64,000 nucleotides of DNA from Massilia sp. UMI-21 (GTDB taxonomy: Bacteria; Pseudomonadota; Gammaproteobacteria; Burkholderiales; Burkholderiaceae_D): assembly GCA_015277795.1 (NCBI GenBank), contig CP063848.1:1116001-1180000 (forward strand), in the 5' to 3' direction. Shown here piece by piece: positions 51,838 through 63,011 of the stretch. The position numbers were made by a program, and so were the translations under genes. Under the pieces are notes generated by a model, which saw only the letters and a program-made list of their open reading frames with translations, was not told where the DNA came from and ran no database searches. How positions within the stretch are numbered: position 1 is the first letter of the stretch; each line of letters begins with the position of its first letter.

Positions 51838-53424
51838 ATGATCAAACAAGCACTGATTTCCGTTTCCGACAAAACCGGCGTCCTCGATTTCGCGAAGGCC
51901 TTGGCCACCCTCGGCGTCAACATCCTGTCCACCGGCGGCACCGCCAAGCTGTTGCAGGAAAATGGGGTGCAAGTCACTGAAGTCGCCGACTACACCGGCT
52001 TCCCGGAAATGCTCGACGGCCGGGTCAAGACCCTGCACCCGAAGGTGCACGGCGGCATCCTGGCGCGCCGCGACCTGCCGGAGCACGTCGCCAAGCTCGA
52101 AGAGCACGGCATTCCGCAGATCGACATGGTGGTGGTCAACCTGTACCCGTTCCAGCAGACCGTCGCCAAGGACGAATGCTCGCTGGACGATGCGATCGAG
52201 AACATCGACATCGGCGGCCCGACCATGCTGCGCTCGGCCGCCAAGAACCACCGTGACGTGGTCGTGATCGTCGACCCGAGCGACTACGGCGTGGTGCTGG
52301 CGGAAATGAAAGGTACCGGTACTACCGCCGGTCCGGTCAGCTACGAGACCAAGTTCCGCCTGGCCAAGAAAGTGTTCGCCCACACCGCCCAATACGACGG
52401 CGCGATCACCAACTACCTGAGCAGCCTGGGCGAAGACCGCGCCCACGCCACCCGTTCCAGCTACCCGCAGACCCTGAACATGAGCTTCGAGAAGGTTCAG
52501 GACATGCGCTACGGCGAAAACCCGCACCAGGGCGCCGCCTTCTACCGCGACCTGGTCGCCACCCCGGGCGCGCTGGCCAATTACCGCCAGCTGCAGGGCA
52601 AGGAACTGTCGTACAACAACATTGCCGACGCCGACGCGGCCTGGGAATGCGTCAAGTCGCTCGGCGGCATGCAGCAGCCGGCCGGCTGCGTGATCGTCAA
52701 GCATGCCAATCCCTGCGGCGTGGCGATCGGCGCCGATGCGCTGGACGCCTACACCCGCGCGCTGCAGACCGACCCGACCTCGGCCTTCGGCGGCATCATC
52801 GCCTTCAATGTCGACGTCGACGGCCGTGCGGCCGAGGCGCTGGCCAAGCTGTTCGTCGAAGTGCTGATCGCGCCCTCGTTCACCGCAGAGGCGCGCCAGA
52901 TCATGGCGGCCAAGCAGAACGTGCGCCTGCTGGAAATCCCGCTGGGCGCAGGCCAGAACGCCTATGACCTCAAGCGTGTCGGCGGCGGCGTGCTGGTGCA
53001 GGCGCCGGATGCGAAGAACGTCGGCCTGGGCGACCTGCGCGTGGTCAGCAAGAAGCAGCCGACCCAGCAGCAGCTGCAAGACCTGATGTTCGCCTGGCGC
53101 GTGGCCAAGTTCGTCAAGTCGAACGCCATCGTGTTCTGCGCCAATGGCATGACCCTGGGCGTCGGCGCCGGCCAGATGAGCCGCATCGACTCGGCGCGCA
53201 TCGCCTCGATCAAGGCCCAGAACGCCGGCCTTTCCTTGACGGGTTCGGCGGTGGCCTCGGACGCCTTCTTCCCGTTCCGCGACGGCCTGGACGTGGTGGT
53301 GGATGCGGGCGCGACCTGCGTCATCCACCCGGGCGGCTCGATGCGCGACCAGGAAGTGATCGATGCGGCTGACGAGCGCGGCGTGGTGATGCTGTACACC
53401 GGCACCCGTCACTTCCGCCACTAA
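51838..53424 (+). CDS. purH: Bifunctional AICAR formyltransferase/IMP cyclohydrolase
   Basis: The 528-residue enzyme performs the last two steps of IMP synthesis. ATG 51838 ([22 protein letters not shown]) is the expected start; a frame extends 24 codons upstream but is not conserved in kind. The N-terminal IMP cyclohydrolase part has [25 protein letters not shown] and [18 protein letters not shown]; the C-terminal transformylase part has [23 protein letters not shown] (catalytic Lys-His) and [11 protein letters not shown]. The stop is five bases before REP-like copy 3. Confidence 0.98.
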   Translation: MIKQALISVSDKTGVLDFAKALATLGVNILSTGGTAKLLQENGVQVTEVADYTGFPEMLDGRVKTLHPKVHGGILARRDLPEHVAKLEEHGIPQIDMVVVNLYPFQQTVAKDECSLDDAIENIDIGGPTMLRSAAKNHRDVVVIVDPSDYGVVLAEMKGTGTTAGPVSYETKFRLAKKVFAHTAQYDGAITNYLSSLGEDRAHATRSSYPQTLNMSFEKVQDMRYGENPHQGAAFYRDLVATPGALANYRQLQGKELSYNNIADADAAWECVKSLGGMQQPAGCVIVKHANPCGVAIGADALDAYTRALQTDPTSAFGGIIAFNVDVDGRAAEALAKLFVEVLIAPSFTAEARQIMAAKQNVRLLEIPLGAGQNAYDLKRVGGGVLVQAPDAKNVGLGDLRVVSKKQPTQQQLQDLMFAWRVAKFVKSNAIVFCANGMTLGVGAGQMSRIDSARIASIKAQNAGLSLTGSAVASDAFFPFRDGLDVVVDAGATCVIHPGGSMRDQEVIDAADERGVVMLYTGTRHFRH

Positions 53425-53428
53425 GTCC

Positions 53429-53536
53429 GTAGGGTGGCCGGCTCTGCCGGCCGCGCGTTCAACCGGCGTGGAAATGAACGCGTCGTGGTTTTCATACATG
53501 GTTTGAACGCGCGGTCGGCGTAGCCGACCACCCTAC
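53429..53536. repeat. REP-like paired palindrome, copy 3
   Basis: The left unit is GTAG with GGCCGGC-TCT-GCCGGCC, the right unit GGTCGGC-GTA-GCCGACC ending CTAC, with the same inner GCGCGTTCA/TGAACGCGC boxes as copies 1 and 2. The two units within this one element differ at the stem base pair (C-G versus T-A), yet each folds perfectly. It lies between purH and ruvC, which are on the same strand. Confidence 0.88.
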
Positions 53537-53593
53537 TGTGTTTTTGCACAGTATTTTTCCCACGAACACCCGCCAGCCGTATATCATTCCACA

Positions 53594-54130
53594 ATGATTA
53601 TTCTCGGCATCGACCCGGGCCTGCGTACGACGGGTTTCGGCGTCATTGAAAAACACGGCAGCAAGCTGCGCTACATCGCGTCCGGCACCATCAAGACCGG
53701 CCTCGAAGGCGCGTTGCCGCCCCGGCTCAAGGTGATCCTGAACGGCGTGGGCGACATCGTCGCCGCCTACCAGCCCGGCTGCGCGGCCATCGAAAAGGTG
53801 TTTGTGAACGTCAATCCGCAGTCCACGCTGCTGCTGGGACAGGCACGCGGGGCGGCCATCACGGCCCTGGTCGGGGCCGACCTCGACGTGGCCGAATACA
53901 CGGCGGTGCAGGTCAAGCAGGCCGTGGTCGGCACCGGCAAGGCCGCCAAGGCCCAGGTGCAGGACATGGTGGCGCGCCTGCTCAAGCTGCCGGGCCTGCC
54001 CGGCACCGACGCCGCCGACGCCCTCGGCGTGGCGATCTGCCACGCGCACAGCATCGACACCCTGTCGATGCTCGGCGCGCTGGCGCCAGGCGCGCCCACG
54101 CTGCGCATGAAGCGCAGCCGCCTCGTTTAA
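53594..54130 (+). CDS. ruvC: Holliday junction endonuclease RuvC
   Basis: The 178-residue resolvase cuts Holliday junctions. The four catalytic acidic residues are in [14 protein letters not shown] (first Asp), AAIEKVFVN (Glu), and [16 protein letters not shown] (two Asp). It is the first gene of ruvC-ruvA-ruvB. The ATG follows a weak ribosome site (TTCCACA), and REP-like copy 3 separates it from purH. Confidence 0.98.
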   Translation: MIILGIDPGLRTTGFGVIEKHGSKLRYIASGTIKTGLEGALPPRLKVILNGVGDIVAAYQPGCAAIEKVFVNVNPQSTLLLGQARGAAITALVGADLDVAEYTAVQVKQAVVGTGKAAKAQVQDMVARLLKLPGLPGTDAADALGVAICHAHSIDTLSMLGALAPGAPTLRMKRSRLV

Positions 54131-54158
54131 GCACAATCAGGAACAATAGGACAATACG

Positions 54159-54737
54159 ATGATCGGCCGTCTCTCCGGAACCCTGCTCGAAAAAGCGCCG
54201 CCGCACGTGCTGGTGGACTGCAACGGCGTCGGCTATGAAGTCGACGTGCCGATGAGCACTTTCTACAACCTGCCGCATACCGGCGAGAAGGTGGTGCTGT
54301 TCACCCACCTGGTGGTGCGCGAGGATGCGCACCTGCTGTTCGGTTTCGGCAGCGCATCGGAACGGGCCTTGTTTCGCCAGCTGATCAAGATCACCGGCAT
54401 CGGCGCGCGCATGGCCCTGGCGATCCTGTCCGGCATGTCGGTGGCCGACCTGTCGCAGGCGGTCACCTTGCAGGAAACAGGCCGCCTGGTGAAGGTCCCG
54501 GGCATCGGCAAGAAGACCGCCGAGCGCCTGCTGCTCGAACTCAAGGGCAAGCTGGGCGCCGACATCGGCGTGGTCGGCGGCGCGGTGCGCGACGACACCC
54601 AGGTCGACGTGCTCAATGCGCTGGTCGCCTTGGGGTATTCTGACAAGGAAGCGCTCCTGGCCATCAAGAACATGCCGGCCGGTAGCAGCGTTTCCGACGG
54701 CATCAAGTTCGCCCTGAAGGCCCTCTCCAAAGCCTAG
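54159..54737 (+). CDS. ruvA: Holliday junction branch migration protein RuvA
   Basis: The 192-residue protein binds the junction as a tetramer. It has the N-terminal OB-fold ([34 protein letters not shown]), two helix-hairpin-helix motifs ([13 protein letters not shown] and [16 protein letters not shown]) and the C-terminal RuvB-contact domain ([21 protein letters not shown]). The start follows AGGACAATACG. It is eight bases from ruvB. Confidence 0.98.
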   Translation: MIGRLSGTLLEKAPPHVLVDCNGVGYEVDVPMSTFYNLPHTGEKVVLFTHLVVREDAHLLFGFGSASERALFRQLIKITGIGARMALAILSGMSVADLSQAVTLQETGRLVKVPGIGKKTAERLLLELKGKLGADIGVVGGAVRDDTQVDVLNALVALGYSDKEALLAIKNMPAGSSVSDGIKFALKALSKA

Positions 54738-54745
54738 GCACAAGC

Positions 54746-55813
54746 ATGAGCATCCAGACCGACAACTTTACCGAGCAGCGCGTCATCGACGCCGCGCCCG
54801 CTTCGCCCAACGAGGAGGCGATCGAGCGCGCCTTGCGTCCCAAGCAGCTGGACGAATACGTCGGCCAGTCCAAGATCCGCGACCAGCTCGAAATCTTCAT
54901 CTCGGCCGCGCGCAAGCGCCGCGAGGCGCTCGACCACACGCTGCTGTTCGGCCCGCCGGGCCTGGGCAAGACCACGCTGGCCCACATCATCGCGCGCGAG
55001 ATGGGCGTGAACCTGCGCCAGACCTCGGGCCCGGTGCTGGAACGCCCGGGCGACCTGGCCGCGCTGCTCACCAACCTCGAAGCGAACGACGTGCTGTTCA
55101 TCGACGAGATCCACCGCCTGTCGCCGGTGGTCGAGGAGATCCTGTATCCGGCGCTCGAGGACTACCAGATCGACATCATGATCGGCGAGGGCCCGGCCGC
55201 GCGTTCGGTCAAGCTCGACCTGCAACCCTTCACGCTGGTCGGCGCCACCACCCGCGCCGGCATGCTGACCAACCCGCTGCGTGACCGCTTCGGCATCGTG
55301 GCGCGCCTCGAGTTCTACAACGTCGAGGAGCTGACCAGGATCGTCACCCGCAGCGCCGCGCTGCTCGAAGCCCCGATCAAGGAGGAGGGCGCGCGCGAGG
55401 TGGCCAAGCGCGCGCGCGGCACGCCGCGTATCGCCAACCGCCTGCTGCGCCGCGTGCGCGACTATGCGGAAGTGAAGGGCACCGGCGAGATCACGGTCGA
55501 CATGGCCGACCGCGCCCTCAAGATGCTCGATGTCGACACCGTGGGTTTCGACGTCATGGACCGCAAGCTGCTGGAGGCCGTGCTGTTCAAGTTCGCCGGC
55601 GGCCCGGTGGGCATCGGCAACCTGGCTGCGGCGATCGGCGAAGCGGCCGACACCATCGAAGACGTGCTCGAACCCTACCTCATCCAGCAGGGCTACCTGC
55701 AGCGCACCCCGCGCGGGCGTATCGCCACGCCGCTGGCGTATCAGCATTTCGGCGTCACCGCGCCGCGCATCAGCCCGACGGGCGACTTGTGGGACAGCCT
55801 GCCGCCCGCCTGA
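54746..55813 (+). CDS. ruvB: Holliday junction helicase RuvB
   Basis: The 355-residue AAA+ motor drives branch migration on RuvA. It has Walker A ([16 protein letters not shown]), Walker B ([16 protein letters not shown]), sensor 1 ([20 protein letters not shown]) with the arginine finger, sensor 2 ([19 protein letters not shown]) and the winged-helix domain ([30 protein letters not shown]). The operon ends here; no clear terminator is seen in the following 100 bases. Confidence 0.98.
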   Translation: MSIQTDNFTEQRVIDAAPASPNEEAIERALRPKQLDEYVGQSKIRDQLEIFISAARKRREALDHTLLFGPPGLGKTTLAHIIAREMGVNLRQTSGPVLERPGDLAALLTNLEANDVLFIDEIHRLSPVVEEILYPALEDYQIDIMIGEGPAARSVKLDLQPFTLVGATTRAGMLTNPLRDRFGIVARLEFYNVEELTRIVTRSAALLEAPIKEEGAREVAKRARGTPRIANRLLRRVRDYAEVKGTGEITVDMADRALKMLDVDTVGFDVMDRKLLEAVLFKFAGGPVGIGNLAAAIGEAADTIEDVLEPYLIQQGYLQRTPRGRIATPLAYQHFGVTAPRISPTGDLWDSLPPA

Positions 55814-56254
55814 GCGGGTGTCGCGCGCCGATCGGGCTGCCCTGACGGAGGAGGGCGCGGGAATGCTTGCGCTGCAGTTGGCGACCGAAGCTTTCCCGGA
55901 GGAGAGCTTGCGCCACGATGTGAGGACTGTCTGCCGACGCCTTGGCCAATGCAGCGCCGGGGTGAGGGTCATGCAGGTCCGCGATCCAGGCAGTTTTTCA
56001 ACATCACCTTAGTCCCGGTCTCCCGCCATCACAGGCGCCCCGCGCATGATCCCACCTCCCACCCTGGTCGAGACAATGGTGGATCGAAAGTGGAGTTCGC
56101 ACCCAGAGGAAAAGAGCTACAAAGCCGACTAGTAACAGTGATAGCAGGAGAATGGCAGTCACTCGCTTCACTCTGCTAGCCAATCTCGGCCGTGCATTCC
56201 GATGCGGCTCGCGACCGAAGTCGACGTTCCAGGCATGACAGCTGCTCCTGACGA
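55814..56254. other. 441-base region after ruvB without a recognised gene
   Basis: The first ~150 bases keep the high GC of the chromosome; from about 56080 composition drops and stop codons appear in all frames. No full gene or domain was recognised on either strand. It marks the border of an accessory segment (about 55.9-58.2 kb) containing a lower-GC hypothetical gene and a damaged insertion sequence. Confidence 0.5.
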
Positions 56255-56683
56255 TTACTTGTGGTTAGCTGAACGGGCCGCCCAGTCATCCCAATAAGTT
56301 CTACTAGCGGTCGTGAGTTCATCGAAGGACACAGGCGCACCTGAGTCGAGATAGATTGACGCGGCTCCGTAATCGATAGTAAGTGTGCCCATTACGCAGT
56401 TGACGATCACAGACTCGGTCCCTTTTTCGGCGCTGACGATTTCAGGCTCCAACGCGACGATGGCGTCGAAGTCTTCGAGTGGCGAAGAATCGTATTCCTG
56501 ATACACAAACCGCTTGCAATCGAGAAGGTCAATTTTGAAACCCGCGCCTTTTGTGGGGAATTGCTGCCGCAAGTATTGAATTGATATTCGAACCGACACC
56601 GTTCCAGGAACTGTCCCCGTAATGGCTTCAAGACCGCCATCGTGCAATAGCCCCCAAAAGGTCGATTCTGCGTTCTCATCCAT
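56255..56683 (-). CDS. Hypothetical protein with insertion sequence at its 5' side
   Basis: ATG (complement at 56681-56683) gives 142 residues: MDENAESTFWGLLHDGGLEAITG..., an acidic protein with a C-terminal WDDWAARSANHK. The open frame continues upstream through 17 more chromosomal codons and then into the insertion sequence (to 56806), so the original N-terminus may have been longer and been cut off. Composition is clearly less GC-rich than its neighbours, suggesting transfer. I do not recognise a family; a small acidic immunity- or phage-type protein is possible but not shown. Confidence 0.5.
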   Translation of the reverse strand: MDENAESTFWGLLHDGGLEAITGTVPGTVSVRISIQYLRQQFPTKGAGFKIDLLDCKRFVYQEYDSSPLEDFDAIVALEPEIVSAEKGTESVIVNCVMGTLTIDYGAASIYLDSGAPVSFDELTTASRTYWDDWAARSANHK

Positions 56684-56735
56684 AGAAGGCCCAATTTCAT
56701 TGTATTGCGCAATGCGCCAGGGTCCGCTGTTGGCC

Positions 56736-58036
56736 CAGCCTGTGTAAAAACACAGGACGGTGTAAACGAACCCGGCTGGGTTAACGTTGAGGGAGTATCT
56801 CATCACCAGGGTGTTAAATGAAGCGCTTTATCGAAGGCGAAGACCGTGGGCAAGGCACGCTACTGCCAGAGCACCTGGATGACTACGTCACCGAAAACAA
56901 CCCGGTTCGGGTGGTCGACGTATTCGTCGATGAGCTTGACCTGGCCAGTCTGGGTTTTGCGCGGGTGATACCTGCAAAGACTGGCAGGCCAGCGTACCAC
57001 CCGGCTGTACTACTCAAGCTCTACATTTACGGCTACCTGAACCGCATCCAGTCGAGCCGCAGGCTCGAGCGCGAAGCGCAGCGCAACGTCGAGCTGATGT
57101 GGCTGACCAGGCGCCTGACCCCGGACTTCAAGACGATAGCGAACTTCCGCAAGGACAACGGCAAAGCCATTCGTAATGTCTGCAGGCAGTTCGTCGTCTT
57201 GTGCCAGCAGCTGGATCTGTTCTCGGATGCAGTGGTGGCGATCGACGGCAGCAAGTTCAAGGCCGTCAACAGCAGCGACCGCAACTTCACTGACGCCAAG
57301 CTTAAGCGCAGGATGACGGAGATCGAAGCGAACATCAGCCGCTACCTGACCGAACTCGACACGGCAGACCGGCAGGAGCCGGCTACTGCACAAGCGAAAA
57401 GCGTTCGCCTGAACGAAAAGATCGCAGCGTTGAAATCACAGATGGCTACGCTCAAGGAAATCGACGAGTACCGCTGCCCGGCTGGCGAAGCCTTGATATG
57501 GCGATTTTCCAGCGTCGAAAAAGGCATGACGAATCACCGCTACTAGAGCTCGAACTGCAAGGGCTGCCCGCTCAAGGACAAGTGCACGCCGAGCACTCAG
57601 CGGCGCGTGACGCGCTGGGAACATCAGGATGTGCTCGACGACATGCAGGCACGTCTTGAACAGACGCCCGACGCCATGCGCATCCGGCGTTCAACCGTCG
57701 AGCATCCCTATGCCACGATCAAGGCATGGATGGGATCCACACACTTTCTAACGAAAGGCCTGGAACGTGTGAAGATCGAAATGAGCTTGCATGTGCTGGC
57801 TTACAACTTTAGTCGTTTGCTCGCGCTGCTTGGCATGCAGGGAATGCTGGCGGCGATTAGGGCGTATGCCCGTTTTCTGCCGCCAATCGGGCTGTTTGGA
57901 GCGTTCTTGCTGCTGGTCTTGCCGAGGACTGGAAAACGGGGCGGCCAAGGCTATGGCGCTTCTATAAGCTTTTGGATAGGCCGTGAGCCGTACTATTCGG
58001 CTTACGGATCCAGTTAATGAGTTTTTACACAGGCTA
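56736..58036 (+). mobile_element. Internally deleted IS1182-type insertion sequence
   Basis: Perfect 15-bp inverted ends AGCCTGTGTAAAAAC (56737-56751) and GTTTTTACACAGGCT (58021-58035) bound ~1.3 kb. Taking one more base at each side leaves GGCC as a flanking 4-bp direct repeat (56732-56735 and 58037-58040); alternatively GGCC belongs to longer inverted repeats. The only gene is a damaged transposase. IS1182-type elements are usually near 1.6-1.7 kb, so about 0.35-0.4 kb is missing. Confidence 0.85.
56818..58017 (+). pseudogene. IS1182-type transposase with internal deletion and amber codon
   Basis: The frame begins MKRFIEGEDRGQGTLLPEHLDDYVTENNPVRVVD..., with the N-terminal domain and the first catalytic Asp (VVAIDGSKFKAVNS). 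At about 57460 LKSQMATLKEI joins directly to DEYRCPAGEAL, skipping the ~120-130 residues that normally hold the second catalytic Asp. A TAG at 57544-57546 then interrupts the frame where the family has Trp (HRYW-S-N-C). After it the same frame continues with CKGCPLKDKC, RRSTVEHPYATIKAWMG (catalytic Glu) and EMSLHVLAYNFSRLLALLG. The product cannot be an active transposase. Confidence 0.9.
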
Positions 58037-58222
58037 GGCCGATAGCGGACAGTCGATACAGTTCAGTGTATGCCCTTGTTGTCTTCCGAGCAAACGAAGG
58101 TTTCGCCAGCACTCGACACCGCCCCGCATGACAATTGTCATGACAATCCGATGGCGTCTGCTTCTACAGGCGCCATCGCGTTCTTCGCATACTGCTTGCA
58201 CACCAACCCATGCGAGGAACAC

Positions 58223-60016
<1,794 letters not shown>

Positions 60017-60035
60017 GCCTAGCCGACTTCAACCA

Positions 60036-61169
60036 ATGAACAAGATCAAGCAGATGCTGGCAGGACCGTGGCTCCCGCCGGAAGAGGGCAAGATGCCCTA
60101 CCTCTGGCTGTTGAGCCTTGCCTACATGGGCTGGAAGTACGCCTATGTGCGGCCCGGCGCGCTGGAGCTCGGCATGCTGGTCCTGAGCCTGGCGCTGTTC
60201 GTGCCGCTCTACCTTGCCAGCTACCGGGCGCGCGGCTGGCAGGTCGCCGCCTGCATGCTGGGGGGCTGCCTGCTCGGCGCCGCCTGGGTGCGCTGGAACC
60301 CGGGCGCAGCGACCTTCTTCATCTTTGCCTGCGCCATGGCGGCCCGCATCGTCGACATGAAACGCGCCATGCTGGCGATCGGCGGCGTCATCGTGCTGGC
60401 GCTGCTGGCCTCCCTGCAGGCGAGCGGGAACATGCAGATGCTGTTCCTGATGCCGATCCTGACCGCCGGCCTGCCGGTGGGCCTCGGGTCCGTCATGGAT
60501 GCACGCCTGCGCCGCTCGCGCCAGGCGCTGATGCGCAAGCAGGAAGAGGTCGAGCACATGGCCACCATCGCCGAGCGCGAACGCATCTCGCGCGATCTGC
60601 ACGACCTGCTGGGGCACTCGCTGTCCCTCATCGCGCTGAAGGCCGAACTGGCGCGCAAGCTCGCGCACCGCGACGCCGACGCCTGCGCGCGCGAGGTGGG
60701 CGACATCGAAAGCAGCGCGCGCCAGGCCCTGGCCGAAGTGCGCGCGGCCGTCACCGGCTATCGCGAGAAGGGACTGGCAAGCGCACTGGCGAGTGCGCGG
60801 GCCAGCCTGGCGGCGGCCGAGGTCGGGCTGGAAGAGCAGGTCGAGCGCTTCGCGCTGGCGCCGGCCGCCGAGAACGTGCTGGCGCTGGCGCTGCGCGAAG
60901 CCGTCACCAACGTGGTGCGCCACGCCGGCGCGCGCCGCTGCAGCGTGTCGCTGTCGCTGGAGCATGGCGTGGCCGTGCTGCGCATCGCCGACGACGGCCA
61001 GGCGCGCAGCGAGGGCGACATCCGGCATGGCAACGGCCTGCGCGGCATGCGCGAACGGGTGGCCTCGGTCGGCGGAAGGCTGGCGCTGCGCGCCGGCGCC
61101 GGTCTCGAACTCGAACTGCGCGTGCCTGCCGCGGTGGGCGCGGCAACGACGTCGGGAGCCGCCGCATGA
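60036..61169 (+). CDS. DesK-like sensor histidine kinase
   Basis: The 377-residue kinase has four to five membrane helices in its first 150 residues, then the HisKA_3 motif with His189 (ERERISRDLHDLLGHSLSLIALKAEL) and a short HATPase_c (LREAVTNVVRHAGA; RIADDGQ; GNGLRGMRERV). It has no large extracytoplasmic domain, so it probably senses the membrane itself, as DesK does. It overlaps the response regulator by four bases (ATGA). It follows the amidohydrolase gene closely and may share its transcript. Confidence 0.93.
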   Translation: MNKIKQMLAGPWLPPEEGKMPYLWLLSLAYMGWKYAYVRPGALELGMLVLSLALFVPLYLASYRARGWQVAACMLGGCLLGAAWVRWNPGAATFFIFACAMAARIVDMKRAMLAIGGVIVLALLASLQASGNMQMLFLMPILTAGLPVGLGSVMDARLRRSRQALMRKQEEVEHMATIAERERISRDLHDLLGHSLSLIALKAELARKLAHRDADACAREVGDIESSARQALAEVRAAVTGYREKGLASALASARASLAAAEVGLEEQVERFALAPAAENVLALALREAVTNVVRHAGARRCSVSLSLEHGVAVLRIADDGQARSEGDIRHGNGLRGMRERVASVGGRLALRAGAGLELELRVPAAVGAATTSGAAA

Positions 61170-61771
61170 TCCGCATCCTGCTGGCCGAAGACCAGAACCT
61201 GGTGCTCGGCGCCATGGCCGCCTTGCTGCGGCTCGAGCCCGACTTCGAGGTGGTCGGCACCGCCACCAACGGCAAGGAAGCGCTGGCCCTGTGCGAGCGG
61301 CTGGCGCCCGACATCGTCCTCACCGACATCGAGATGCCCCTGATGACCGGGCTGGAACTGGCTGAGCAACTGAAAGAACGGCGCCTGCCGGCCAGGGTGA
61401 TCGTGGTGACCACCTTCGGGCGCAGCGGCTACCTGCGCCGCGCGCTGGCGTCCGGCGTGCGCGGCTACCTGCTGAAGGACGCGCCGGTCGATGCGCTGGC
61501 GGCGGCGATCCGCGCGGTGCATGGCGGCGGCCGCGCGATCGCGCCCGAACTGGCGCTGGAAAGCTGGAGCGGCGGCGAGGATCCGCTGACCGAGCGCGAA
61601 CGCCAGGTGCTGCGCCTGGCCGGGGAAGGGCGCAGCAGCGCCGAGATCGCGCGCCAGGTGCACCTGTCCGAAGGAACGGTGCGCAATTACCTGTCCGAGG
61701 CGATCAGCAAGCTCGATGCGGCCAACCGGGTCGACGCCTACCGGATGGCACGCGACGCCGGCTGGCTGTAG
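61166..61771 (+). CDS. LuxR-type response regulator (DesR-like)
   Basis: The 201-residue regulator has a receiver (E8/D9, acceptor D54 in IVLTDIEMP, T83-T84 region VVTTF, K in YLLKDAP) and a C-terminal LuxR helix-turn-helix (LTERERQVLRLAGEGRSSAEIARQVHLSEGTVRNYLSEAISKL). Its start overlaps the kinase stop, which makes the two a pair. Possible targets include the amidohydrolase gene upstream; no operator was identified. Confidence 0.95.
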   Translation: MIRILLAEDQNLVLGAMAALLRLEPDFEVVGTATNGKEALALCERLAPDIVLTDIEMPLMTGLELAEQLKERRLPARVIVVTTFGRSGYLRRALASGVRGYLLKDAPVDALAAAIRAVHGGGRAIAPELALESWSGGEDPLTERERQVLRLAGEGRSSAEIARQVHLSEGTVRNYLSEAISKLDAANRVDAYRMARDAGWL

Positions 61772-61794
61772 CCGTCCGCGCCCCGGCGCCTGTA

Positions 61795-62232
61795 CTAGGT
61801 CGGCTCGATGCGGCGCAGCCCCGGCAACTGGCCGCGGCGCTGCCGTCCTTCGCGGGCGCGCAGGCGGCCGGGGCTGGGTTGCTTCAGCTGCATGAAGGCC
61901 AGCAGCAGCGCGAGCAGCAGGGTGAAGCAGAGCAGTGCGCCGCTCATCCACATGGCGAGCGGCTCGGCACTGCCCCACAGCAGCGCCACGCCGGCCAGCA
62001 GCGGCGCTACCAGCAGCATGGTGCACAGTCGGCCCAGCGCGGGCGAGCGCTTGATGCGGTGGCCGGCCATGGCGATGAAGAAGAAGCTCGATGCCGCCGC
62101 CAGCAGCGCCACCAGCAGGAAGGCGGCGTGCGGAAGGTCGGGGAAGGCGCTTCCGTTCGGGAACAGCACGGCCGGCGGCGCCACCAGCACCAGTACCCCG
62201 GCGAGCAGGCAGGCAAGACGCAAGAAGATCAT
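61795..62232 (-). CDS. Hypothetical membrane protein
   Basis: The 145-residue protein starts at ATG with a GAGGAA site. It has four membrane segments (ACLLAGVLVLVAPPAVLF; HAAFLLVALLAAASSFFFIAM; LCTMLLVAPLLAGVALLW; MSGALLCFTLLLALLLAFM) and an Arg-rich cytoplasmic tail. I do not recognise a family. Its stop faces the response regulator gene across 23 bases. Confidence 0.7.
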   Translation of the reverse strand: MIFLRLACLLAGVLVLVAPPAVLFPNGSAFPDLPHAAFLLVALLAAASSFFFIAMAGHRIKRSPALGRLCTMLLVAPLLAGVALLWGSAEPLAMWMSGALLCFTLLLALLLAFMQLKQPSPGRLRAREGRQRRGQLPGLRRIEPT

Positions 62233-62326
62233 CTGGTATTTCCTCGTATTGAAGTCGGGTATGACCCAGCAATACGAGAAGTTACCAAAAATACAATTTC
62301 AATGACGCACGGCTGGCGCCGGCGAT

Positions 62327-62351
62327 AAAAAAAGCGGCCCGTAGGCCGCTT
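62327..62351 (-). terminator. Intrinsic terminator of the DUF2147 gene
   Basis: On the minus strand AAGCGGCC-TACG-GGCCGCTT is followed by seven T residues, seven bases after the stop of the gene at 62359. Confidence 0.92.
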
Positions 62352-62358
62352 GTGACGC

Positions 62359-62808
62359 TTACTGTTCGCGGACCCAGGTCTGCGAACGGCCGAACATCGG
62401 TGCGCCGATGTAGCCGCGCACTTCCAGCTTGCTGCCGTTGTCCTTCAGGGTGGCCTTGCTCCGGTAGGTCTTGCCCTTGGCCGGATCGAGGATCTCGCCG
62501 CCGGTGTATTCGTTGCCGTCTTTCTTGAGACCCCACAGGATGGTCATGCCGATGATCGGCTGGTCCTTGCGCGCGCCGTCGCAGGCGGTGCACTTCGGGT
62601 TCTGGTCCTGGTCGGCCGGACGGAACAGCTTCTCGACCTTGCCGCTGAGGGTGCCGTTTTCCTCGGTGATGCGCACCAGCGACTTCGGTTTCCCGGTTTC
62701 GTCGTCGATCGTTTTCCACATGCCTGCCGGGGAAGCGCTTTGCGCCCACGCCGCCGCCGGCATCGCGAACATCATGGCAATCAGGCCAGCCTTCATCAGT
62801 TGTCGCAT
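62359..62808 (-). CDS. DUF2147 domain exported protein
   Basis: The 149-residue protein has a signal peptide (MRQLMKAGLIAMMFAMPAAAWAQ). It shows the DUF2147 pattern: GMWKTIDDETGKPKSLVRITEENGTLSGKVEKLF, a Cys pair in NPKCTACDGARKDQPIIGM, and WVREQ at the end. It is a small lipocalin-like periplasmic protein of unknown role. A terminator follows at once, so it is monocistronic. The 200 bases upstream lie between it and the frameshifted gene at 63012. Confidence 0.92.
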   Translation of the reverse strand: MRQLMKAGLIAMMFAMPAAAWAQSASPAGMWKTIDDETGKPKSLVRITEENGTLSGKVEKLFRPADQDQNPKCTACDGARKDQPIIGMTILWGLKKDGNEYTGGEILDPAKGKTYRSKATLKDNGSKLEVRGYIGAPMFGRSQTWVREQ

Positions 62809-63011
62809 CTTGGGGTCTCCAGAATCGTTATTGGTAGCGCAGAGTGTAGCAAACCCTCAAGGCCAAGTGGATGGCGGAATCAGAGGATTCATTCCAATCG
62901 CCACAGTCGGCGCAATGCATGCATATATTGACAACATTGCGGCATTTTGGTGATATGCCGGTCGGGTCGACGTCGATACGATCCCGCATTCTTGATAGAG
63001 GACCCGCATAC

